Below are positions 41,585 through 51,946 of a DNA stretch of 64,000 nucleotides, one piece after another. The stretch is from Tribonema minus (taxonomy: Eukaryota > Sar > Xanthophyceae > Tribonematales > Tribonemataceae): NCBI GenBank assembly GCA_017506865.1, contig JAFCMP010000168.1, forward strand, positions 1,054,001 through 1,118,000. Direction: 5' to 3'. Each line of letters starts with the position of its first letter. Positions within the stretch are counted from its first letter, which is position 1. A program made the translations under genes and the position numbers. A model generated the notes under the pieces. The model was not told the origin of the DNA, searched no databases, and was given only the letters and a program-made list of their open reading frames with translations.

Positions 41585-44500
41585 ATGGCGCAGGCCCCCG
41601 TCACTCTCGGGGAAGGAGAAAGCGAACTCCTCAAGTTCGCTGCCAACTACAAGAAGTGCTTAGGCACAGCTCTCATCAGCAACCAGAGGATAGTCTGGAA
41701 GGCCACGGATGCTCAGGCCAAGGTTCAACATGTGGAGATGGCCTGGAGCCTCGTCAAGGATCACATGGTCAGTACTCCTGCAGGCTGTCATGGAGACTCG
41801 CTTCAGCGAAATCCAGGAATAATTAGTAGCAGGGCGGCCCATCCTCCAATCGTACAACGGTAGCAGGATCAGATTAGCTCCAATTCTCTCGACCTTTACT
41901 TGCCCGTTCCATGCCGCAACAGCAGGATCTGTGTGATCTTTACAAGTGGCATGTGCTCCCAGATAAATCCGGCGCAGCAGCAGCCGCACGGTGTCCTGCG
42001 GGCCGTTCTCCAGCTGCTATTCTGCGGCAACTGCACCAGCTCTATGGTGTCATAGGTCTTGCATCACGGGCCATGGCACTCTTTTATCTTGCAGCAGCGG
42101 CGCCTGGCTCAGCACATGTTCACAAATGTGAAGCGCCTCTCCAAAGCTAGTACGTGGCGCTGCAGGTATCGGGCCTTGCCTTCACAGCACTGACACATCC
42201 GGCAATCCCGACGTTGTGCTAGCATTGTCAGCTTCAAATTTTCCCAATGCTTGCAGTGTCTGAACTCATCGCTGTGGCGGAAGAACCCTATTATTTTTTC
42301 ACACCACAGACATGCGCGCGTGCAGCAGTAGGTGCTGCCCCCTGCCGGTTCTGCCAACAACAAGCAGCAGTACAATACACATTTTGCATTTTTTGACCCT
42401 GGTTTCTACTCTGTCGCCACCTCAGCCGCATCAGCTTTTCACTTTCTGCGTACCTGCAGCAGGTTGGTCCCTGCTGCATTGTCACCCCCCCCCCCCCCCC
42501 CCGCCCCCTCCCCTCCCCCTCCCCCCTCAGGTCTCCCCCGCCACCTCCGCAAAGGCCATGATCAAGGTGAACCCGACATCCTCCGCCGTAGACCCTATGG
42601 TCATACAGGTGCTCGACAGCGGCCTCGCAACAGCGGCCGACATACTGGCGACGGCGCGCAGCACGATCCTCAAGGTGCTGCGCAGCTACGCAGGCAGCAG
42701 CGGCGGCGGCGGCGGCGGAGGCGGCAGTGCTGCGGGGGGGGGTGCTGCGGGCGGCGGCAAGGCCAAGTCGCTCAATGGGGACGGTGGCGAGGGGGCGCCA
42801 CGGGGGGCGCAGAGCTGGGGTGCGGGCCACAAGCGGCAGCGCACGGCGGGGCCGCTTAGCGGCGCCGGCGGTACGTGTGTACTCCATGTGTACGCTATGT
42901 GTACTGCAAGTGTATTGCACGCATGCATGTATGTCTAAGTGTGTGCACGCATGGCCCTGGGTGCACGCAGGGGCTGGGGGGGTGGTAATGTGACGCCTGC
43001 TTTGAGGAGTTGAAGTTGGACTCCTGCGCCAACATGACGCAGGCAAGCGCCGTGGGCAGCCTCACAATGCATTTCCTCAGCAGCACAGGCATGCCATAGT
43101 CACTTCACCTTCTGTCAACCTGAGCTGTGAGATTTAGTGGCCGTAATCTTGATTGATGTTTGCATGCTCGATGTGCGTTGCGAGGTGCGGTCACCGCTTG
43201 CTGCTGTGAATGGCCGGCCTACGCAGCAGCGTCGGGCAGTGCCTGCGCACACAGTCAGCGCGCATTTCACCTCCGCCTATTGGCGCGCTGCACGAGCATC
43301 AACTTGGGTGAACACTCGCTGTCTGTGCGACACCGCACCTGACATTCGTGTTGCCGCGATGCTGCGCTGCCGATGCACGGCAACGAACGCGCGCCGCCGA
43401 CTTCAACTTCAACTCTCCCTCACACGCCAACTCCCCCCCCCCCTCCCCAGGACGCGCGCTGGACGCGGCAGCAGTACAACCACCCGCCGCCGCCGCGGAC
43501 GGCGGCGCCGCAGACGTCGCGCAGCGCCGCGCCGCGCTGCTCGCGCGCGACGCCGTCCTGCGCGCGCAGTACGCGGACGTTGTCGAGGGCGGCGTCCTCA
43601 GCGACGCCGAGTTCTGGGCGGGGCGGCGCGGGATGCTGGAGGGGGAGGCGGCGGCGGCGCGCGCGCGGCGGCAGGGGGCGCGCTCGGCGCTCGGCGCGGA
43701 TGTGCGGCCCGCGGTGGAGGGGGCGAAGCAGGTGTTCCGTCTCACGCCGCGCGACATCCACCAGATCTTCCTCATGTACCCGGCGGTGGAGCGCGCGTAC
43801 AAGGTGAGCGAGCGCGCGCGGCGGTGGCGCGCGCGCAGGTGCAGGTGCGGATGCGACACGGGAGCGGAAGCGGAGCGCAGCGTCGCTGGACGTGAAGTTC
43901 TCTGTTGAGCATGCACGGGAACTGCGTCTGGCTCTGTAATACGCAAGCGCTGGCGCACGGGCACAGGCCCCCACGGAGCTGCTGCAGAAGGAATGTCTTG
44001 GTTTAGTCTTCCAGTCGCAGTAGTCACAGTACCGTTGAGCACTGTTGAGCCTATCCCAGTGGCAGGGCAAGGTCCCGAGGAGCTCTGGGTCAAGTGCTTG
44101 CAGTTGCAGTAGTCGCAGCACCCACTGTTGAGCACTGCTGAGCCTACATATCCTGTTGATATTTGCACTCACGTCCAGGCTAAGGTCCCCGTGGAGCTGT
44201 CGCAGAAGGAGTACTGGGTCAATTCCAGTCGCAGCAGTCACAGCACCTATGTGTTGAGCACTGCTAAGCCTATCCTGTTGTGATGTGCGCGCACGTCCAC
44301 GCCAAGGTCCCCGTGGAGCTGTCGGAGAAGGAGTTCTGGGTCAAGTACTCCCAGTTGCAGTATCCACAGCACCATTGAGCACTGCTGAGCCTATCCTATT
44401 GATATTTGCAGGCCAAGGTCCCCGTGGAGCTGTCGGAGAAGGAGTTCTGGGTCAAGTACTTCCAGTCGCAGTACTACACACGCGACCGCGGCGGCGCGGC

Positions 44501-47500
44501 GAAGGCGGGCGGCGCCACCATCAGCGCCGGCGACGACATGTTCTCGCGCTTCGCCGCCGAGTACGAAGGTGCGTCAACAACACTTGAAGTTGGGCACACG
44601 AAGGGTGCATGGAATATTTTCATCTTCAGTATCAGCGACATGTTTTGTGCTTCGTTGCCGAGTACGAAGGTGCGTCAACAATGCTTGAAGTTATTAATGC
44701 AATAGAATATATGCATCGTCAATGTCATCCTGTTCTCGCGCTTTTGCCGCCGAGTGCGAAGGTGCGTCAACAACACTTGAAGTTGTGGGAAGGCAGATGG
44801 TATGGTCATACTTCTACATCATCTTCAATGCCACAGTTTATCGATGACTGCTGTGATCAATTCAGACGCATCACTTGCAAAGTGGGTCTTGAACATCTGA
44901 GGCATGCTACGTGGAGTTTGTGGAGCAGTGCGAGTCTCACTGAGAGATGCGCCGTGTCCGCTTGAGCTGCACGCCCGCAACCTGCACTTCGGGTCAGGGG
45001 TTAGGGTTGCAGCTTTCTTCTCTTGCCCGCTCTCTTCTGCTGCTCGTGGATGATTTGCGCTGCTGACAATTGCCACCACTGGTCACTGCGCACACGTACC
45101 CATGTCATCGATCCACCCAGCTCATGCGCCAATCCTCCGCTGCCCCTCGCGACGCGCGCAGAGGAGAAGCGCAAAGCGGCGGCGGCGGCGGCGCGCGGCG
45201 GCGGCGGCGGCGGCAGCAGCAGCGCGGCGGCGGCGCGCGGGAACAGCGCGCAGCAGCGGCTCAGCGGCACGGAAGGCGTGGACCCCACGGTCGACTTGGC
45301 GGCTCAGTTCTCGGACTACCACTCGCGGCCGGTGAGTTCGCTGCCTGTGTGAGTGAGTGAATTTCGCGAGAAGTGGTGGGGCTAGCGGTAGGGGCGGGGC
45401 GGGCGTGCGGTCGTCTCACGTGCGGTGCGGTGCAGCCAGACACTGCCTGCGTGACTGAGTTGCGCGAGCGGTAGTGGGGCTAGCGGTAGGGGCGGGGTGG
45501 GTACAAGGGCGTCATTGCGTGCGGTGCGGTGCAGCCAGACGCTGCCTGCGGGACTGAGTTGCGCGAGAGGTAGTAGGGCTAGCGGTAGGGAGGGGGTGGG
45601 TACGGGGGCATCATTGCGTGCGGCGCGGTGCGGCCAGGCGCGGATGGAGCGAGTCTACCGCGGCCATTCAGTGCTATGATTGCCTTATATGTACACATGG
45701 GCTGTGGCGTCGCAGTAGGGCGTGTAGTGGTCAGTGTCGGGGTGCTCATCGTAGTGGCTCAGCTACGCTGCTGGATTGCCGTACCACGGACACGCATTTC
45801 GACTGCCAGTCGCTGACTACCACCACATGTTCCGAGTCACCTGGCGGCAGGACGGTGGACGGATGCCCAGTCGCTTCGAAGGACAGTCACATTGCGCATG
45901 GTCATCTGACCACAGCGCCACTCCCGTACATGCATGTCTCGCAAGCTGCGGCCCTCACAGCTCGAGGGGCAGACCCTAGCCCTAATCCCGACACGCGCGC
46001 ACGCGCCACCGCTCACAGCTAATCCAACTTCAACCGCAACTTCATAACCCTAACTTCAACCGCCAGGTCGACGACCGCGGCCCCGAGGAGCGCGCCGGCG
46101 CCGCCGACGCGCAGGCCGTCATCGAGCGCCTCAACCGCCACGCCGCGCTCGTCATGCGGCCGCGCGCGGGCGGCGGCGGCGCGCCGCACGACGACCCTGC
46201 TGCCGCAACGGACCTGCCGGAGCTGCACGCGCCGGCGCCGCCGCCGGTGCAGCCGCTGCACCTGGCGAACGCGTCGCGGTACGCGGGCGCGCAGCGCGGC
46301 GCGGCGGCGGCGGAGGGGGGCGGCGCAGCGGCAGCGCCGGTGGTGGTGAGTGATGGCGCGGTGTTGCGCAGGGGTGGAGGCGCAGCAGGCGTTTGCCTGA
46401 GAGCGGTGGTCTGGGTGGGAGGCTGGGGGTTTGACGCAGATGCAGATGAGGGGAGTTGAGGCTGCGGCGTGGCGCATGCGCGCGGTGTGCATGCTGGTGC
46501 TGATGCTGCGGCTGCTGCGCCCCATGGGCTCGTTGTTGCAGCCAGAGCAGGCAGCCCTGCGGGGGGGCATGGGGGCCAGATGTGGCGGCAACGGCGGCGG
46601 AAGCGGCGGCGGCAGTAGATGCCTTTTGAACAACAAACCAATGACCACACCAGTCGTGGATGTCTGGTGAGGTGTATGTATGTATGCGCTTGATGTCAGC
46701 CCACTGGCGCCTTAGCGGCTTGTGCAGCAGTGGCGGGCAGTGTTAGGCGTGGCGGTGTTGGCGTTTGCTTACTGAAGCAAACGCGCTATCCTGTGAGGTG
46801 CCTGTCACTCGGGCGGCCATTTGCGTAGAGCACTGTGCGAGCTTCTTTGGTCATGTCCTTTTTTGTAGCAGCGAGGCAGGAAGGCGCTGCTCTGTGGGGC
46901 GCAGTGAGAGCGCCATTCAGATTCTAACTTCATTCTGCAGCGCCGAAAGCGTGTCTCCCTTGAAGCCACATGCATCAAGCGCGCCCGCCCCCCCCACACA
47001 CACACGCACACATCATTGCAAAACAACACCGCCACACACTGCAGCGCCGCCGCGCCGCGCGTGCCGCCGCAGGCCGTGCAGCTGCGGGAGCCCAACCTGG
47101 CGCGTGCGCTGCCGCCGCCGGCGCGCGCCCTCGACGTGCTGCAGGCCTGCACCAAGGAGGCGGCGGGGGCGGGCGCGGGCGGCAGCGCCGCCACCGCCAA
47201 GTCCTTTCCGCAGGAGTTTGTCACGCAGATGCACCGGCACTTCCAGGTCATCGGCGAGCTGCTGCGGCATTTCTATGCGGGTATAGGCGGCGGCGGCGGT
47301 GGCGGCGGCAGCGACATTGTGCAGAAGGTGCGTGCATGGTGATCGGCCGCTGCGGGTGCGCTTTGGTGCTGCGGGTGGAAGCGGCGGGCAATTGAGTGGC
47401 GTGCTGCTGCCGCTCGCGTGTCGAGGGGTGGTTGGGCGGCGGCGGCACTGGCGGAACCACTGCATGAGTGCCCAGTTTATAGGTGCTCGCGCATCAACAT

Positions 47501-47885
47501 ACACCAACCAGGTTTCATCCATGCGCTCACACATCGATATTCATGTTTTTGTAGGGCCTTAACATCAGCACGTGACATGCTTGGCCATCTGCTTCCGTCT
47601 CAACACTAACAATGGTCTGCGCATCGTCCCGCTGCGCGCTTCTAGCAGCTCCACCGCCTGGTGACCAAGATGGGGAGCAAGTACGACGAGCTCAAAGCGC
47701 TGCGGCAAGGGCTCCCAAGGGATGCCCAGGGCAGCCAGCTCTCCACGCTGATCAAGCCTCTGCTGGACAGTCTCGACGACGCGTTCGAGAAGTACGAGCA
47801 CTATAAACGGAGCGCCGCTGCGGCGCCTGCTGCTGCAGGTGCTGGCGGCGCAGGTCCTCTGCCTGCAGCGCCGCTGGTGCGATAA
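41585..47885 (+). CDS. TFB1: TFIIH core complex subunit p62 (TFB1/GTF2H1)
   Basis: Eight exons, all in phase: 41585-41767, 42531-42870, 43451-43803, 44412-44568, 45162-45331, 46067-46345, 47073-47327, 47649-47885. The N-terminal PH domain is seen as ANYKKCLGTALISNQRIVWKA ... KVQHVEMAWSLVKDHM. A BSD-like region follows, with LRAQYADVVEGGVLSDAEFWAGR (compare YKDLVxxxxISAEEFW of p62), then LGADVRPAVEGAKQVFRL, a second BSD-like block (IFLMYPAVERAYK / AKVPVELSEKEFWVKYFQSQYYTRDR) and MFSRFAAEYE. The C-terminus has VIERLNRHAALVM and a helical end (FVTQMHRHFQVIGELLRHF, LKALRQGLP ... AFEKYEHYKRS). p62 anchors TFIIH for transcription initiation and nucleotide-excision repair in the nucleus. Gly/Ala tracts expand several loops. 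Introns 3 and 4 contain decaying copies of exon 4 edges. Confidence 0.93.
43965..44411 (+). repeat. Tandem decayed copies of TFB1 exon 4 start in intron 3
   Basis: Four units of about 103-119 bp start near 43965, 44068, 44178 and 44293, followed by the real exon 4 at 44412. Each carries a version of AAGGTCCCCGTGGAGCTGTC with GAGTTCTGGGTCAAGTA and then a TTGAGCACTGCTGAGCCTAT spacer. The nearest copies are the least diverged. Confidence 0.85.
44545..44785 (+). repeat. Tandem copies of TFB1 exon 4 end and donor in intron 4
   Basis: The exon end GCCGAGTACGAAGGTGCGTC with the following CAACAACACTTGAAGTT occurs at 44556 (real), about 44650 and about 44742, each with an intact G/GTGCGT donor. Confidence 0.85.
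45340..45640 (+). repeat. Three tandem units of about 100 bp in TFB1 intron 5
   Basis: Units start near 45341, 45443 and 45542 with CTGCCTGYGKGACTGAGT and carry GGGGCTAGCGGTAGGG and GCGGTGCGGTGCAGCCAGAC. They begin just past the exon 5 donor. Confidence 0.8.
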
Positions 47886-48543
47886 TACATTGTGGTCACT
47901 TATTATGAATATCCCCTGAGGGCGAATCTACCATCTTTTTTGTACAAATTGGACTGCAGCTAAATTTGTGTACATACAGCATATGTGTACTGTCCTCATG
48001 TACTGTCCTCATGGGCTCCTAGGGGACAGAACCTGTGTGGTCATCAATTCCGCTGCCCGCGAGTGGGGCGAAAACTCACGCACCTACAAGCCTGGAGATG
48101 GTTATAGCTTTGTGCTGTGCTAACTGTACTGCGCAGGACATGGCTACCAGGAAATGACAGTAGAAAAAGCAGCTGCAAACACCCCCCCCGTCTTCCTGTT
48201 TGAATGGCCTCAGATTTCAGTTCCGAACCTGGCCAGCTGCGCCGGGGTCACAAAAGCTGTTGTTGTTGGCTGCTTGCTGATACACGGCGTCAGGTATCCG
48301 CGTTATTTGCTGCAGCACAGCCGTAGTCCCTTGGGACGGTGACGCTTGCTGTCTGACGAGAAAGCCAGCTCCCGCCAAAGTTGATTTTGCGTGGCGACCC
48401 CTTCAGCTGCCTCTGACTAAGCAGGGAGCACATACGCTCGCTCGCAACTGCCAGCGAGAACAGAATCAGCATCACACACGCACACGACACACAGCAGCAC
48501 ACAGCCTTCACCTCACTCCTCACTCAGCAACAGCACCATCACC
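47886..48543. promoter_or_regulatory. Spacer and upstream region of plastid protein B
   Basis: Holds the 3' end of TFB1 and the promoter of the next gene in the same direction. From 48470 it becomes CA-rich (ACACACGCACACGACACACA) up to the start codon, which sits in CACCATGG, a good eukaryotic start context. Confidence 0.5.
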
Positions 48544-50854
48544 ATGGCGCCCATCAAGAACACTGTGGTCCTCGCCGCTGCCCTCGTGGCTTCCGGAGCG
48601 GATGCTTTCGCCCCACGCGCTGCGCTGCCCACGGCTGTGGCGCGTCCCACGACTAGCTCCCTCAGCATGGCCTACATGTGAGTACGACCGTGTGTGGCCA
48701 GCAATTGCACTGTGGGTGCTTTATGGCAGCTCTCCGGCACTGCTCCCTAATTTGGTACAGTACTAGTAGCATCTCCTTTGCTTGCTCTGTGGCCTCACCG
48801 CAACCGTGCACCTCGCCTCTGCTTCTCTGCAGCCCCGACGGCCTCACCCCCGAGCAGTGGAAGGCCATCAAGGACAAGGAGCAGGCAAACGCCGGCAAGA
48901 ACCTTGGCGTGGTCGGCACCACGCGATTCAAGAGCCGCAGCTTCGAGGTGAGCCGCGTCAAAGCGTCTTGCGTCGTTGCTCTGTGGCTGCTGTCTGGACG
49001 TACTCAAGTTTGTTGTGCCTGAGCTGATACAATTACTGCATTAACTGGTCCACAAGAACTGCATACTTGGTCGAGCAGAAGTTCAGAATCCAGCAAGGGT
49101 TGCCTGCAGACTGGACATTGCTACACAGTCTTTGTTCGTTACAGACGCGTGAGAGTGCCTGTCTGCGTGGTTGCCAATGAGGGGCTTCACAGTATACATT
49201 GCATAGTTTGCCTCTGTTGCAGCCAGTACACAAGGCCCTACCACACACTGCACGATGCTGACCATAAATTTGTGCTCTGCCGTTGCTGTTGTGAATTAAT
49301 GCAGGCCTTCCACCAGGCCCTGGAGAGCGGTGAAGGTGAGAGAGCAAACTGCCCTGGAAAGCTTTTGTTTACTTTGACGCAGCATCATGCATGCTTTGAT
49401 ATCAGAGACCCTCTCCAGCCGCCTGCAAAGAGCATACATCAGCAATTTGCCCCCCACTCACCGTCCAGACCATGATGCCTTTGCAATGGTGGCATCTCCT
49501 GATGCATCGCGGCGCGCTTGTACTATACAGTACTCTTGTACTCCCACACAGTACACTCACAGTACACCTGCACTCCTGCGCGTCTCAGGCGGCCACCTCT
49601 TCCCCGTGGACCTGAGCAAAGTGAAGTCGGGAGAGCTGACGCTGGCGCAGGTGCCCTACATGATGCGCAAGGACGGCGCGTGGGACGACTCCGATGTCGC
49701 TGACAAGGTGAGCACTGCTGCCATATGCGTGCGGTGCGGATCGCAATGCAAGTTGTTGCACGTGCGCGCCTGTGTACAGTTGAGCTGCCACTGTAGGCGC
49801 ATCTGATTGGTGATATGACTGCCATCAACATTTTCTTCCACTTTCGCACACGCATACAGTGGTGGACTGCATGAAAATAGGAGGCACCTTGTCCGTTCCA
49901 CTACATGCGTGCCATATTGCAACAGAGCATCGTCGACACAAGGACAGCCTGATATGGCTGCAAACGAAACCTGCACGCTGTCCGTGAGCGCCGGATGACT
50001 CCTGCTGTGCATGACGGTCATACGTACATGAACCTCTAACAACCACCCATGTGCACCCAAACAAAAAAAACGCATCAGCACCAGCAACCCTCATCACACA
50101 CACATTCTACACTCTCGCCCATTCACTGCAGGTGCCGGGTGTGCAGAAGAAGGCGTGGCTGCCGGCCGACGAGCGGTACTACAGCGGCGGTTTGGAAAGG
50201 TCCAAGTCCTTCAACCTGTTTGGCACGCAGGTGAACCTGCCGTGGAAGGGCGAGATGCAGCCCGGCTACGAGCAGCCGGTCGTGGCGCCCGTGCCCCCCC
50301 CCATGCCCAAGCGCCGCGCAGCAGCGGTGAGTTGCGGGCAATGGTGCACACATGCCTGCATGCATATCATACATGGCGCTTCTCAGACTGTAGCCTTCAC
50401 GTCAGTCCTGAGGTCCAGAAATTGGAGCAGTCGTTGGATTGTAGCCTGTACAGGCAGGCAGTTCCCTTGGCTCTCTATGAAGCACGCTGCGCCAGGGCTG
50501 GGTGTTGCGCGCAAGTTTTTGTTCCAACAGCACGCAAGGATGTATGTGTGGCGCCGTGATACAATGCTATGGTTGTGGGCATGTTGTGTATGTCTTCATT
50601 TGCACCTTTAAGTGTTCAGCACACTCGCCTCAGTGGGCGGACGTGTGTGTGCATGCGTGCCCTACTGTAGGCTAGCTTCGAGAAGCGCGTGAACCGTTGG
50701 CACCTGCCCCGATCGCATCTCCTCACCACAACTTCGCCCTGTGACTTGCCCACAGGCGTCGCCCAAGGCGAAGGCAGCAGCTAAGGCGCCAAATGCGAAG
50801 GCCGCCCCTGCCCCCGCGCCTTTTGTCGCCGCAAAGCGCTTTGGACTGTTCTGA
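48544..50854 (+). CDS. Conserved plastid-targeted protein B, function unknown
   Basis: Six exons: 48544-48677, 48833-48947, 49305-49335, 49589-49707, 50132-50326, 50756-50854, giving 230 residues with all phases matching. The leader MAPIKNTVVLAAALVASG ends ADA-FAPR, the classic heterokont plastid import motif with Phe after the cleavage site. The mature protein carries YIPDGLTPEQWKAIKDKE, GKNLGVVGTTRFKSRSFE, AFHQALESGEGGHLFPVD, LAQVPYMMRKDGAWDDSDVADK, KKAWLPADERYYSGGLERS and FNLFGTQVNLPWKGEM. A Lys/Ala/Pro-rich tail ends KRFGLF. It is the inverted paralogue of protein A (35909-38767). Strong conservation of the IPDGL, GHLFPVD, PYMMR and WLPAD blocks between paralogues shows selection. I cannot name a function. 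Confidence 0.88.
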
Positions 50855-51946
50855 GCGGCGAGCTGAGCGCTGCAACTGCAGCGCGGCTCAGCAGGGACTC
50901 TCCAGCATTGAAGTTGCATTGAAGTTCCCTCGGCGGCGACGCCTCACTCGATTTTGATTCCCCCCCAGTGCGCACCTTCAGTGCGTGTACCATGTAACGT
51001 TGGCGTGTATATACGGTCAAATGGCCTCCCCTTACCTACAATGATTATCATAGCGGCAGCAGTGCTGCCATTTCGGCGGCAACGCACGCTGCCACCGCAC
51101 ACCTCTTGTGAGCGGACAAGCTTTCCACTCCAGTTTTATGTCGCTGTGTTCCGGCGGCTTCGGAAATGTTCCGCTGGCGCGCAGTGTAGGCGCGTGCGTG
51201 GTCTGAGCAGTGGATTTAGTAGTGCTCGTTGTGACTCGGTGCGGGCAGCGTGTGCTGCACGAGCGTGCAGAATCCACTGTCAAGGCGCAGCAGGGTTGTA
51301 TGTGTCAGGTGCCTCGTGATGGGTGTTGTGAGGGGGCCGCTGGCAGCGCAAGAGGTGCCACATAAGGAAGCTCTGAACAATGAAACTACTTTTTTTCTGT
51401 CCGGCGCACATGCCAGCCTTGTTGCTGCCCCTGTTGTCCACGACCTCCTGTTGCACTTGACTTGATCCCCAGGCCTGCGGCCGTGACGCTGTGAACGGTT
51501 AAAGTCAGTGTTGTGCGGCATCTGTCTTAGTCTGCGCCAAATGCAAGGTTGTCAGCACAATGTTTAAGATCCATGTGCCAAATGCTTTGGCCATTTTCGT
51601 CACCATGCTTGTTGTAGCAACTGTGGCTCTGCTTCTGCTCTCGCTGTCTTGAGAAGCGCTGGCTCGTTTTGAGTGATTTATACGACTTGGCAGCACTTGG
51701 ACTGTCAAAGTGGGTACCGCATGAATCACGTTTGGCCTGCCAGCCTGGTCTCCCAGAGCTACATGGGTGCTGCTTGCAGTTGCCCTCCAAGACACCAACC
51801 CTGTGATAGCACTTGTCAAGGGTCTCCAAAAATGCTGCTCAAACTCGCAACCGCGTCCCACGAAAGGGACTTCAACCGTTCCATGAGACTTCGAACGTGA
51901 AGATTCCAGAAAAGGTGCTCCCGTTGGCAAAAGGACTTTAAACGAC
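50855..51946. other. Intergenic region; start of a segmental duplication
   Basis: No gene recognised. From 51523 onward the sequence (CTTAGTCTGCGCCAAATGCA) is repeated with divergence at 55093-55350, marking the left part of the duplicated ankyrin-gene unit. Confidence 0.6.

Noticed and set aside
41911-42150. Plus-strand frame with LCDLYKWHVLPDK in TFB1 intron 1
   Set aside because: Slightly p62-like by eye, but no splice sites put it in phase; exon 1 to exon 2 joins cleanly without it.
45960-46060. CCCTAGCCCTAA and CCCTAAC stretches as interstitial telomere repeats
   Set aside because: Only one or two units each and placed just before an acceptor; a branch-point or pyrimidine-tract role is simpler.
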